Shown here piece by piece: positions 44,101-52,956 of a stretch of 64,000 bases of DNA. Every line of letters begins with the position of its first letter. The first letter of the stretch is position 1. Both the position numbers and the translations under genes were made by a program. Origin of the DNA: M50B91 sp964526665 (GTDB lineage: Bacteria; Patescibacteriota; Gracilibacteria; UBA4473); NCBI GenBank assembly GCA_964526665.1, contig CAZGJL010000001.1, positions 96,548-160,547 of the forward strand, in the 5' to 3' direction. Under the pieces are notes generated by a model. That model ran no database searches. It was not told the DNA's origin and was given only the letters and a program-made list of their open reading frames with translations.

Positions 44101-47100
44101 CTGACACAGAAACGGGGATTATTTCCTACGAGGTGTGGCAAAAAGAAGACGCCGGAGAGTTCGTTCTTTTATCAACGGAGAGTTCAGAAAAACGTTCGTA
44201 TGGGGTATCGGGTCTTCAGGACGAACATACATATACATTTAAAATTATAGCAAAAAATGAGGCGGATCTTTCGACAGAAACAGCAGAACAAGCGATTCTC
44301 ATTAACGCTGCACAGTTGACGGTCCCACAGTGGCTAACTTCTTCATATTCAACATCAACAGACGTCTCGCTCGAATGGTCTGCCGATAAGGACCTCGCCT
44401 TGGCTACAGAATATCAAATCTTTAGAAACGGGACATTGCTCGACACGGTTGATATAAGCACAACAACATTTTCAGACCCAGATACTCATATATCAGGAGA
44501 AGTCTTTGTGTATCAGGTAAGATCTATTATTTCTCTTCCAGAGGAGGTATTAGGAGAATTTTCTTCCAGCCTTCGCGTTCTAATTGATACAGCCGCGCCA
44601 ACATTTGATGACTCTGAAGTCATTGGACCAGCGCCAATCAATACGTGGAGAAATAAAAACTTTTCTTTTCGATTGTGGGGTACCGATGGGACACCTGTAT
44701 TTGATCCAGAAACGTCAACGGGGAGCGGATTTGCTTCGGGCATGGATAATAATTTTTACAGAGAAGGTGTTGTTGGTTCATTTGACCCACATACAGTTCC
44801 AATTTTGATTACAGAATCAGGAAGTCATGATTTTCAGTTTCAATTTCGTGATTACGCAGGGAACGAAAGCACCCCCCCCCTAGACATTGCAAATGTTAAA
44901 TTGGACAAAATTGCACCAACAGTAAAAATCACACAGACAACTCTTTCGGAAGAAATCTTTGTGGCACAGAATGGGTTTGTTTCTACCGACACACTAGGAT
45001 TTCAAATCACGGCACAAGACTCAGATTCAGGGATTGATACGTATGAGATTTCATATCGAGTAGATAAAAATGGAGATGGGTTTTTCCGCTCAGGAGACGG
45101 GGACACAGAGTGGGGCGCGTGGAACACCGTTTCTTCAACAGGGAATATTTCAGTTCCGTCCGACGGAGTGTTAGAGATGCGAGCAGCAGTTACAGACCTT
45201 GCGGGGAACAGAACAATTTCAGATATTTTTACAGCAAAAATAGATCGTCAGGCACCACGAATTTATGCAGATGCTACAGATCAGCCTATTGTAGAAGACG
45301 TAACAATTCAAATAGAAGGAGCAGATGTCCCGGTTGAGGCATCAGGGATAGACACAGTGTATTATACAAAGAACGGAGACGATCCCAAAACGGCAATATT
45401 TCCTATTCGTCGAGAAGGAACAACCGTAGCAGTGGAAGTAGCGACAGATGCTCCTGGAGGACTCTTTACAATAAAATATTACGCCATAGACACAGCAGGA
45501 AACGAAAGTGAAACACATATTGCAACAAATAATATAGTTGACGGCGACGGCGACGGACTACCTGATTGGTGGGAAGATTTATACGGAGGAAGTGTTATCC
45601 CAGCTTCGGACACAGACGTGGACGGACTGACCGCGGTGCAGGAATATGCTACGCATACGGATCCAACAGAAGAAGACACCGACGGAGACGGAGTTCTTGA
45701 TGGAACAGAAACATCATCAGGAACAGATCCTTTGAATGGAACGGACCACGCATTTCAATGGATTTCTCCAGAAGAAACATCAACAATAAAGTCTTCTTTT
45801 ACAATCCTGGGGACGGCTACACCAGAAGCGGTAGCAGAAGTTTATGACACCACAACAAGCACTCTTTTGGGAACGGCTACGGTTGATCCACAGGGAAGAT
45901 TCGCAATGGAAATATCAGGAGTTGTAAACGCGGACTACGCTTTAAAAGTGCAGTTTCAGCACCCAAACAATCCGCTAGCGGTTGTCGAAAGTGAGACAAG
46001 AAACATTACGGTTGATGAAGCGGGAGCGACTCAGCCAGAGATCTCCAATATTTCCGATGACGATGAAGTGGGACCAGATACTTCACGAGTACTTGTTTCG
46101 AATGTAACAGCGGGGGCAGGTATAGAATTGTTTGAAATATTAGATAATGTTGTTTATTCGATTGGCACGATTGAGGCGACAGCAGAAGGAACAGCAGACA
46201 TATGGTTGCCTCATAGAGCAGAGACACGACAGATTTTTGTAATCGATCAGACAACCTGGAAGACCTCAGAAATTATTAATTTTGAGCAAGGATTGTTTAT
46301 TGAAGGAATTATATATGATGAAGACGGGGTCGTTATTGATGGTGCAACTGTTGAGCTAACAGATTTTCAGGAATCATCAACAAGTGTTCAATCAATAGCA
46401 AATGGAACCTATCAGATTTTTGCTCGACCAAATCAAACATATACATTTCGCGTTGAGGCAGCAGACCACTTCCCCGAGCAACAACAGGTGACAACGGCGT
46501 TTACTGATATACAACTGAACGCCTTTCTTCTTCAGGTTGATAGAGAGGTTGAGGTCAGCGGAGTTGTGTCCGACTCAGAAGGGACACTGCTTGGAGGCGT
46601 GGCGGTACGACTCATAGTTGATGCGACCGATCTCTCTACAACAACGATAGCAAACGGGACATATTCTCTTAATGTTCCCGCGAGTAAGACATATGCAGCA
46701 ACTTTCATTTTAGAAAACTATGACACTCATGCACAAGCAATAGTAGTGGATCGCGATGATGCAGAGGTAAACGTAACACTTGTGGGGCAAGCGTTAGCAG
46801 TACTAGTTTCGGGGAAAGTTTTGGAGACCGGAACAAATACTCCATTATTGGGGGTAGCAGCAAGATTTGTTTCTGATCAGGCAGAAGTATTCGAAACACA
46901 AACAGGAGAGACGGGAGACTTCTCCCTTTCCTTGCGCAGGGATCGAGACTATACAGTGACATATACACTCGCAAATTACACGGAAGTTATTCAGACATTC
47001 CCACTAGAGGCCGTCCCCCTCGTTTTACCGGACATACACTTAAGTCTAATTGATGGAGGAAATGCGAGTGCGGGCTCTTCTGTTAAGGGATGGTCCGGAA

Positions 47101-48815
47101 GACGATTGAACGACCCAGCAGATGCGATCTCTGACATATGGATCCCCTCAATGACATATGAGGAATCGATGGAGCAGGTGCGACGTTTGAACTTAGGGAC
47201 TGGCGGGCAAGTAATAGTTCGCGAAAAAAATGGAATAGAAGAATTTGCGGGATATATTTCTGGACGAATTTCTGTTGATAATTTTCTTGTAGCAGACGAT
47301 CGGCAAACACTCAGAATAAGTGCTTTTGGGGATCGAGTACAAACGCTTCATGCTTCAGCAAAAATTGGACACTGTCTTGCGTTTCAAGATACAACAATGG
47401 AATTCAGAGACGTATCAGTTCGGAGTCGCTGGTATCCGTCGGTAGCCAAAATCCATAGCTTGGGACAGATGCCGTTGGACGAAGAATATAAATTCCATCC
47501 AACAAAAATGATGTCGTGGGAAACGGCTCTTGAAATGGCATTTGCTGTACGCTGTATGGAAGCAGATGCATTTGAATTGCTTCAGTCTTTCCAGCAAGAT
47601 CAATGGAGGACGCTGCCTCTTCAAAACACAATAGCCGTAAGACGAGCATACACAGCGCTTGATATGGGATGGGTTTCTCTTGATTATGACTTAACAAAAC
47701 AGCCAACGCGAGAACAGTTACTCAGACTTTGGATCCAAGTATTTGATGTTCCAATAGATCCCTTGGCAACCCAAACATCATTCCAGGACATCGATCCAGA
47801 GGACCCTCTTGCGCAAAGGCTTGTTGTTGCGCGGAAATTAAACCTAATCCCTTCTTCAAAAAACTTTCGTCCAACCTCATTAATGCCTCGATCAGAGGCG
47901 GCAGAGTGGTTTCTTTCTTTCTTCGAAGCAGAGCAGGCGGACCGTATTGATCGAACCGCTCAAGAATATCAATTTGATGACCACAAGGTTGCGACAGGAC
48001 GAGAGGTTACGGAAGATGAACAAGTGAGAATTGCCTTGTTACAGAAAGAAGTTGCGGAGGCACGTCGTCAGAGAATTGCCGGGATTGTGCCAATAACAGA
48101 CGACTTAGATATAGAAGGAAGATCAGGATTTATTCGACGAAAAGGAGAAGATAGAACAAAGTTTTTGAAGCGACTTGCCGAAGCAAAAGAAACAGCGGGA
48201 ATAGATCCAACAAAAATTCTCCTTGACTATGAGGCGCTGAGAGAAAAATCGCTGGCAAATCGTGGAGTAGTAGCAAGGGAAGTTACCTCTAAGATACAGA
48301 TATTTGACACAAGTGGATTTATCCGTCGGCAGGGAGAGGATCGAGAAGAGTTTTTGGTAAGATTAAATAGTGCAAAAAAAGCACTTGAAGAAAAGAAAAT
48401 CGCATTGAATGGAGACTCCGTTTCAATGAAAGCCTCAGCACCAAAAGTAGCGGGGCCAACTTCGCCAACTCAAAACTTAGGAAAGCTCAAAATTGATATA
48501 GATACAGATAAGATGTGTGACATAAAAATGAGCTGGGAAACAACAAAGATGTTTCAGGATCGATGCGGAGACAGTCAAGATGCAGAAAAAATATCAGCCT
48601 ACAAAAAGATTTTTGACTCTTTTCGGAAACGAACAGGAATTCAGCAAACAACAGAGCCCGTAGAGGTAACCATTAAGCCAGCAGGGCCAAATAAAGACGC
48701 TCCAACATTAGAGCGATCTCGAATGGACGTAATATTTCAACGAGCTAATCCAGAGATAGAGGAGGATGAACAGACAGTAAAGATTAAAACACGCCGTTCC
48801 TTATTAGGATTGTGA
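41196..48815 (+). CDS. giant multi-domain surface protein (2539 aa)
   Basis: An exported protein with a hydrophobic signal near residues 20-38. A Ca-binding thrombospondin-3-type motif (DIDLDGIPDAVDPF) follows, then a propeller-like region (about 185-380), a LamG/concanavalin-like domain (about 440-620) and several fibronectin-III/Ig-like modules (about 760-1440). A cluster of DxDxDG Ca-binding repeats lies at about 1446-1516, three carboxypeptidase-regulatory-like repeats at about 1695-1950, and an SLH-like region at about 2095-2255. Two SGFIRR(K/Q)GEDR units lie near 2310 and 2373. The architecture suggests an adhesin or S-layer-associated protein. A C9 tract at 44872-44880 lies in frame near residue 1227 and could permit phase variation. 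The 3' end overlaps gltX by 12 bases. Confidence 0.85.
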   Translation: MNLQKQKEQVWWREALRLQKIVATLLLISFSAGLVHSDIDLDGIPDAVDPFPETVAQDPKILSPIEDEVIYAPSREVAFVGTAETGSQIKLFEDGIPAELSCQEAGAEDVEGTGLLLSKTTGGSNVDQVSLLTGTNSVSQAFYNTNADSASTTWRTGGTASWATEQLDDAIDEICDYQAGGSPDDRCGSVDFPEQVIVIATATRVYLFDAQLRTFWKSLSVTGATSVIAENGKLFVGTTTGVLVWDFAGDDFTKTFTNELPGGAVVSLDTVSVGATQYLLVATANGAAAINLSTDAVLTSVDTGTLEGAAFTSSNRILWATATEVQISVDPIDTLVDNWVSTDISSTARFPFASPGTVTAVASDLIGLTTGVARVFDDGNGKYLIQHVTQTSATLPMGISTQGHWLSTDAAEASDVSSTSKDLDNVLTVTSVPASTGTDLDIFEFGGADRYLKSQNNTDFSVSGDTVTVGAWVRRPDFGGSGPFKKILSHGEGEAVGEWDYWLSAGENFFGYGLEADPYFFGLRSTEGEKGASAFTFALDTWQLLVGTYDGDEGSLRIYLDGEEQDQNLLLPGVNPVPLTGNIATVDKELRLGWGYDQEYFNGDMALPFVSAEAYSAEQVDLLYRYSNGWFADNTTTTLRGTSDSVVDVTCNAAHKECFVLTDDGTVTRIDGNLFSGGVTSEVAGVTDVLEITPTYLGTWQCTHSFDTSGQYSVFARTYWDAVPTAIDSEMRNFTVFAQTEQTLTTPTIVAFPDTFIGQDFATVLWRTDETDQDFFVTQVATDPTFQVGVRQQITQGHSARFDALDNAQEYYFRVKAQNHVGGASEWSDVVTTTVDVSAPTEGVVQNIDGRISSLESVNFSWETTPFSDIGAGIVWYELEVSKDQTFVDEAERVYTNDRLEAVSYEFLDEEQGEIYFARVRAMDAVGNWSGWITSAGTLIDKTAPTEFTLSPLATTAGGEARLRWTPSSDTETGIISYEVWQKEDAGEFVLLSTESSEKRSYGVSGLQDEHTYTFKIIAKNEADLSTETAEQAILINAAQLTVPQWLTSSYSTSTDVSLEWSADKDLALATEYQIFRNGTLLDTVDISTTTFSDPDTHISGEVFVYQVRSIISLPEEVLGEFSSSLRVLIDTAAPTFDDSEVIGPAPINTWRNKNFSFRLWGTDGTPVFDPETSTGSGFASGMDNNFYREGVVGSFDPHTVPILITESGSHDFQFQFRDYAGNESTPPLDIANVKLDKIAPTVKITQTTLSEEIFVAQNGFVSTDTLGFQITAQDSDSGIDTYEISYRVDKNGDGFFRSGDGDTEWGAWNTVSSTGNISVPSDGVLEMRAAVTDLAGNRTISDIFTAKIDRQAPRIYADATDQPIVEDVTIQIEGADVPVEASGIDTVYYTKNGDDPKTAIFPIRREGTTVAVEVATDAPGGLFTIKYYAIDTAGNESETHIATNNIVDGDGDGLPDWWEDLYGGSVIPASDTDVDGLTAVQEYATHTDPTEEDTDGDGVLDGTETSSGTDPLNGTDHAFQWISPEETSTIKSSFTILGTATPEAVAEVYDTTTSTLLGTATVDPQGRFAMEISGVVNADYALKVQFQHPNNPLAVVESETRNITVDEAGATQPEISNISDDDEVGPDTSRVLVSNVTAGAGIELFEILDNVVYSIGTIEATAEGTADIWLPHRAETRQIFVIDQTTWKTSEIINFEQGLFIEGIIYDEDGVVIDGATVELTDFQESSTSVQSIANGTYQIFARPNQTYTFRVEAADHFPEQQQVTTAFTDIQLNAFLLQVDREVEVSGVVSDSEGTLLGGVAVRLIVDATDLSTTTIANGTYSLNVPASKTYAATFILENYDTHAQAIVVDRDDAEVNVTLVGQALAVLVSGKVLETGTNTPLLGVAARFVSDQAEVFETQTGETGDFSLSLRRDRDYTVTYTLANYTEVIQTFPLEAVPLVLPDIHLSLIDGGNASAGSSVKGWSGRRLNDPADAISDIWIPSMTYEESMEQVRRLNLGTGGQVIVREKNGIEEFAGYISGRISVDNFLVADDRQTLRISAFGDRVQTLHASAKIGHCLAFQDTTMEFRDVSVRSRWYPSVAKIHSLGQMPLDEEYKFHPTKMMSWETALEMAFAVRCMEADAFELLQSFQQDQWRTLPLQNTIAVRRAYTALDMGWVSLDYDLTKQPTREQLLRLWIQVFDVPIDPLATQTSFQDIDPEDPLAQRLVVARKLNLIPSSKNFRPTSLMPRSEAAEWFLSFFEAEQADRIDRTAQEYQFDDHKVATGREVTEDEQVRIALLQKEVAEARRQRIAGIVPITDDLDIEGRSGFIRRKGEDRTKFLKRLAEAKETAGIDPTKILLDYEALREKSLANRGVVAREVTSKIQIFDTSGFIRRQGEDREEFLVRLNSAKKALEEKKIALNGDSVSMKASAPKVAGPTSPTQNLGKLKIDIDTDKMCDIKMSWETTKMFQDRCGDSQDAEKISAYKKIFDSFRKRTGIQQTTEPVEVTIKPAGPNKDAPTLERSRMDVIFQRANPEIEEDEQTVKIKTRRSLLGL

Positions 48816-50234
48816 GGCCCGTTTTATACGACGAAGAGTTTCTTCTTTCCCCAGAACGGCAGCAATATCAAAAGGGCCAGCAGACCCCTTTCTGTTAGCA
48901 AGGGCAATTCGGAATGGCCAGAGAAATTCTCCATTTTTCATTCCTAGCTCAGAAATTTTCTCAACAGAAGCAGCTTCAACTTTTTCAGAAGACCAATCAT
49001 TTTCATCTATTGATTCCAGCATCTCTGCGACTTTTTTCAATGTATCTTGAGCAGCATCCAGCGTAAGTCCCCATTTTTCATTCCCAATTAATTCGTTTTC
49101 AATTCCCGGATCAGAAACGAGATAACTCAATTCATCTTGTAGTTCAACAAGCGTACGAGCCTTTTCTCTTGCAACGCTTAACATATTTAAATCAATAGTT
49201 TTTCCAGAAAAATCAGCATAATATTTTTGCAACTTTTCAATCTCAACTTTACGCATCCATTGAGCATTAAACCAGATCATTTTTTTGAAATCATACTGTG
49301 CTGCTGCCGCATTCACTTGCGAGAGATCAAATCGTTCTTCGAGATCAGCCAGAGAGAAAATCTCTTCGGTTGATTTTGGGTTCCATCCGAGAAATACAAG
49401 GCCATTTACGACTCCTTCAGGAATAAATCCAGCTTCTTGAAAATCAGAAATAAGCACACATACGCCAGGTTCAACATGACGCTTGGAGAGCTTCTTTTTC
49501 CGTGAATCAAGAACAAGGGGGATATGCCCAAAAGTTGGTAATGGCGCATCAAGAGCCTCATAGATTAGAATTTGCTTTGGAGTATTGGACACGTGGTCTT
49601 CTCCTCGTAAAACATGAGTTACCCCCTGTAGCCAGTCATCCAGAACATTGGCCAAGTAATAGAGGACGCTTCCGTTGGCTCTCGCTATAGCAAAATCTCC
49701 GAGCGTGTCGGTATTGACGCTTACTTTTTTTCGAATCAGGTCTTTGAAAACAACCCACTGATTTGGAGAGACCTTTAATCTCCATACAAATTTATCTGTT
49801 TTCATGCGTGCCTCGGCCTCCTCTTTGTCCAAGTCTCGGAACGGAGACCAGAAGACAAATCCTTCTTTTTTTGCCGCCGCTTCATTTCGCAATTTCTCCA
49901 GTTCTTCCGGCGTGGTAAAACACGGAAACACTTTCCCTTCGTCCCATATTTTTTTCAAATACGTGGCATGAGTATCAGCACATTCTGTTTGGCGATACAT
50001 TTTTTTCTTTCGAAAATTCATCCCGAGCCACGCAAGCCCATCAAGAATTTCGGTTTCGTGTTCCTCTTTACTGCGCTCAATATCAGTGTCTTCCCAACGA
50101 AATATGATCTCGCCGTGGTTTTTTTCTGTAAAAAGCCAGTTAAAAAGTGCCGCACGGGCTGTTCCGAGATGCAAGTGTCCCGTGGGGCTGGGGGGCATTC
50201 GGAGAACAATAGGTCGATTGGTTGTGTCGGTCAT
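48804..50234 (-). CDS. gltX: glutamyl-tRNA synthetase
   Basis: A 476-residue class I synthetase. The ATP-site signature PPSPTGHLHLGTARAALFN near residue 11 includes the HIGH variant HLGT, and KKLSKRH near residue 248 is the KMSKS variant. The C-terminal anticodon-binding helices are present. Whether it is discriminating for tRNA-Glu or also charges tRNA-Gln cannot be judged here. It converges on the giant surface gene, with a 12-base overlap of the two 3' ends. Confidence 0.96.
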   Translation of the reverse strand: MTDTTNRPIVLRMPPSPTGHLHLGTARAALFNWLFTEKNHGEIIFRWEDTDIERSKEEHETEILDGLAWLGMNFRKKKMYRQTECADTHATYLKKIWDEGKVFPCFTTPEELEKLRNEAAAKKEGFVFWSPFRDLDKEEAEARMKTDKFVWRLKVSPNQWVVFKDLIRKKVSVNTDTLGDFAIARANGSVLYYLANVLDDWLQGVTHVLRGEDHVSNTPKQILIYEALDAPLPTFGHIPLVLDSRKKKLSKRHVEPGVCVLISDFQEAGFIPEGVVNGLVFLGWNPKSTEEIFSLADLEERFDLSQVNAAAAQYDFKKMIWFNAQWMRKVEIEKLQKYYADFSGKTIDLNMLSVAREKARTLVELQDELSYLVSDPGIENELIGNEKWGLTLDAAQDTLKKVAEMLESIDENDWSSEKVEAASVEKISELGMKNGEFLWPFRIALANRKGSAGPFDIAAVLGKEETLRRIKRASQS

Positions 50235-50294
50235 CGTGCGGAGTGTAGCGTATTTGTTTCAAATCTCAAACCACAGATAAGAAATAAAAAGTTT

Positions 50295-50594
50295 CTACCA
50301 AAATTTTATTTTCTCAACAACATTTTGAATCGCATCTTTCCCAGTATCCACAGCATTAGCAGGCATATTTTTTATTTCATCTATTCTCAGGAGTAAGTCT
50401 TGATACATATCCCAGGCTTTGTAGCCGAGAATGATAATGATAATAATAAGAACGATGGTGAAAAAGTTTCGGGCAATCCAACGAAGAAGCTTAACCCAAA
50501 AGGGAGGATTTACGGTGCGATTAATTTTATCGATCTTTTTTTCAAGGCGAGCAAGTGTTTCAGGGATGTCTGTTGCGAGAGGTTTTGCATTCAT
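50295..50594 (-). CDS. small single-pass membrane protein with coiled coil
   Basis: A 99-residue protein with an N-terminal helix (ETLARLEKKIDKINRTV), a very hydrophobic membrane segment near residues 46-62 (an Ile run) and a C-terminal amphipathic helix. No family is recognised. It starts 12 bases after the mnmA stop on the same strand, so it is probably in the grpE-mnmA transcript. Confidence 0.65.
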   Translation of the reverse strand: MNAKPLATDIPETLARLEKKIDKINRTVNPPFWVKLLRWIARNFFTIVLIIIIIILGYKAWDMYQDLLLRIDEIKNMPANAVDTGKDAIQNVVEKIKFW

Positions 50595-50606
50595 ATTGAC
50601 AGTGTA

Positions 50607-51629
50607 TCACGCAATCTCTCCGCCACCCAAGCACAATTCGCCATCATACAAAACCACTTGTTGTCCCGCGACCACAGCTTGTACCGGTTCTGTGAATTCT
50701 ACAGAAACCTTTTCCCCGTTTGCACGTACTCGGCACGGAAGTGCTTTCCCTCGGAATCTAATTTTCGCTTCACATTCAAAGTTTTCCGCGGGAGCGACCC
50801 CAGAAATCCAGTTAAAATTATTGGAGGTTAGCGATAGGCAGTCAAGATCTTTGAGAAACTGGCTTACGATCAGTTCATTTTTTGGGAAATCTTTTCCCAC
50901 CACGAACCAAGGCATTTCTGGGCGATCTTTTATCCCCCCGATCCCCAAGTTTTTCCGCTGTCCTGCTGTATATTGAGCAAGCCCATTGTGTTGCCCGACG
51001 ACGAGACTGGTTTCTTTTTCAATCATATCCCCAGATGATTGAGAGACATGTTTTGCGACAAATTTCTCGAACCGTCCCCCCTTCAAGAAACACACGTCGG
51101 TGCTTGACTTCTTCTTTGCGTTTGGGAGCCCGATTTCATCGGCAAATTTTCGAACTTCTTCCTTCGTCCATTCTCCGAGAGGGAAAACGATTTTTTCTAA
51201 TTGTGCTTTTGATAGATTCGAAAGGAAATATGTTTGGTCCTGTTCGTGGTCTTTTGGCATCATTAATTGTCCATCCAGAGAACGACAATAGTGACCAGTG
51301 GCAATACGTTCGACTCCAAATTTCTCTTGCAGAGAATCAAAGAAAAGCCCGAACTTAAAGGCCGGATTGCACAAAATGCAAGGGTTTGGCGTTTTCCCCT
51401 CTTTCAATTTTTCAATAAACGGAGTTTTGACCTGGGCTTCAAATTCTTCTTTCAAGGTTAATATCTCAAAAGGAACCCCCAATTTTTTTGCAGCCGCTTC
51501 CACGGAATCATTTGCGCCTTCACCAAGCTGGTCAAATTGCACGGCAATTACCTCGTGTCCTTCGCGACGAAGAAGCTCGACAGCTACAGAGCTATCAACT
51601 CCTCCAGAAAATCCCACAGCGATTTTCAT
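50607..51629 (-). CDS. mnmA: tRNA-specific 2-thiouridylase MnmA
   Basis: A 340-residue PP-loop enzyme. It has the ATP pyrophosphatase motif SGGVDSS near residue 8, the catalytic Cys in NPCILCNP near residue 86, a TGHYCR segment, and the second Cys in TDVCFLKGG near residue 181. The C-terminal beta-barrel is present. It installs the 2-thio group on U34 of tRNA-Lys, -Glu and -Gln. Upstream codons of the open frame belong to the small membrane-protein gene in another frame, with which mnmA overlaps by one base (TGATG). Confidence 0.95.
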   Translation of the reverse strand: MKIAVGFSGGVDSSVAVELLRREGHEVIAVQFDQLGEGANDSVEAAAKKLGVPFEILTLKEEFEAQVKTPFIEKLKEGKTPNPCILCNPAFKFGLFFDSLQEKFGVERIATGHYCRSLDGQLMMPKDHEQDQTYFLSNLSKAQLEKIVFPLGEWTKEEVRKFADEIGLPNAKKKSSTDVCFLKGGRFEKFVAKHVSQSSGDMIEKETSLVVGQHNGLAQYTAGQRKNLGIGGIKDRPEMPWFVVGKDFPKNELIVSQFLKDLDCLSLTSNNFNWISGVAPAENFECEAKIRFRGKALPCRVRANGEKVSVEFTEPVQAVVAGQQVVLYDGELCLGGGEIA

Positions 51630-51721
51630 CAAATTAAGAACGGCAATATTACCGCAGAAAGCATGGCGATAACAGTACACCATACAACAATTTTGAGACC
51701 GACAGATTTTTTCTTTGCCAT
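51629..51721 (-). CDS. 30-residue single-pass membrane mini-protein
   Basis: A minus-strand gene of 30 codons with ATG complementary to 51719-51721 and TGA at 51629-51631. The product begins MAKKKSVG and then forms one hydrophobic helix (IVVWCTVIAMLSAVILPFLI), a typical small membrane peptide. Its TGA shares a base with the mnmA ATG, and it lies 14 bases downstream of grpE, which supports translation. Function unknown. Confidence 0.6.
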   Translation of the reverse strand: MAKKKSVGLKIVVWCTVIAMLSAVILPFLI

Positions 51722-51735
51722 GTGAGAAATAAAAA

Positions 51736-52209
51736 TTATTCAAGAGGGGCCCCGGACACCTTTGCGGGGACGAGGATAGTATCGTTTAGTTTCCAACCAG
51801 ATTCAAGTACTTGCACGATTGTTCCCGGAGTTCCCTTTTCCGTCATAAGGACAGCGTGTTCATCAGGATTTATTTCTTCCCCAGGGATGGGATCAATTTT
51901 TTCTAGTCCTTGTTCTTTTAGCTTCTCCATAAATTTAGCAATCACTTTTTGCACATCGGCATCTTCCGTGTGTTCGGCTCCAAGCAAGAGTTCTTGTAGA
52001 GAAGGAAGAATAGACTGGGCCCAGCTCGCAACAGCATTGTGAGACCACATTGCCCGAGATTCGCTTTCACGACGACGGAAGTTCTCCAAATCAGCAAGCG
52101 CACGTAGTTTTGCTTGTTCAGCAGAATTTAGTTGTTCTTGTAGCTCAGTGACCCGAGGATCAATGTCTTTTTCTGCAGAAGAATCGGAAGTAGCATCTTG
52201 TTGTGTCAT
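51736..52209 (-). CDS. grpE: nucleotide exchange factor GrpE
   Basis: A 157-residue GrpE. It has a disordered acidic N-terminus, a long dimerisation helix (ALADLENFRRR near residue 42) and a C-terminal beta domain with the family motif NPDEHAVL near residue 113 and GTIVQVLESGW. GrpE exchanges ADP on DnaK. No dnaK or dnaJ lies in the window; the gene instead heads an operon-like run with the mini-protein and mnmA. I start at the ATG at 52209. Confidence 0.93.
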   Translation of the reverse strand: MTQQDATSDSSAEKDIDPRVTELQEQLNSAEQAKLRALADLENFRRRESESRAMWSHNAVASWAQSILPSLQELLLGAEHTEDADVQKVIAKFMEKLKEQGLEKIDPIPGEEINPDEHAVLMTEKGTPGTIVQVLESGWKLNDTILVPAKVSGAPLE

Positions 52210-52278
52210 CGACGGGATTTTGACAAAATTCCCCAAAAGGTCAAAACTTTGAACGTAATATTTTTTAACACAAAAAAA

Positions 52279-52839
52279 ATGGATCCAGCACTAATGACGA
52301 TGTCATCAGAAATGTTTCCCCTCGGAGCAATAATAGTCCCCTTGTTTTTCATGGGAATTTTTTACGTAGGGCTTCCATTTTTAGTTATTTTATCAGCACG
52401 AAAGAACTGGAGAACGTTCCATGAAGCAGAAACGGTTGTTGAGTTCGTGGGATATTGGCGGCGACTAGCCATCCTTATTGTAGACATGTTTTTGATGGCA
52501 TTTATTGTGCCAATATTTTTTAATATTTGTTACTACCTTCGAGACGGACAGACAATTGGAGACAAGATATTTGGAACAAAGCTTGTGGATAAGAAATCAA
52601 TGAAAACGGCCACTGTCGGTCAATTATTAATGAGAAACTTTGTAAAAATTCTTTCAGCGCTTCCGCTTGGATTTGGGTTTATTACGGCAGGGTGGCGTTC
52701 AGAAAAACGAGCGTGGCATGATGGACTTTCAGATACTCGATACATTTCGTACAAAAAAGTTCACGGGATATGGACAGCCCTCGTCTTTGTCACAGTTGTT
52801 GTATTATTATTTGCTCTGCCTTGGGCATTGAGGGTGTAG
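52279..52839 (+). CDS. RDD-family membrane protein
   Basis: A 186-residue membrane protein with about four helices (near residues 14-35, 55-75, 110-130 and 160-180). It has the RDD-type features WRRLAILIVDMFLMAF and QTIGDKIFGTKLVD, plus a later WHDGLSDT. The canonical Arg-Asp-Asp is replaced by WRR...D, as in many divergent members. RDD proteins have been linked to ion exchange or osmotic tolerance, but the function here is unknown. I use the ATG at 52279; earlier codons overlap grpE. Confidence 0.75.
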   Translation: MDPALMTMSSEMFPLGAIIVPLFFMGIFYVGLPFLVILSARKNWRTFHEAETVVEFVGYWRRLAILIVDMFLMAFIVPIFFNICYYLRDGQTIGDKIFGTKLVDKKSMKTATVGQLLMRNFVKILSALPLGFGFITAGWRSEKRAWHDGLSDTRYISYKKVHGIWTALVFVTVVVLLFALPWALRV

Positions 52840-52901
52840 CATTGTTCTGGTCCACAGGGGACTTCATAAAGAATAAAGCAGGGCGTGGAAGTATCCTGTT
52901 T

Positions 52902-52930
52902 TTGACAAAAAAGCAATGCTGCGGCACACT
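52902..52930 (+). promoter_or_regulatory. possible efp promoter
   Basis: TTGACA, 17 bases and the weak -10 CACACT lie 26 bases before the efp start codon. Confidence 0.4.
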
Positions 52931-52956
52931 GCGCCCGACATATAAACATTTTTCTT

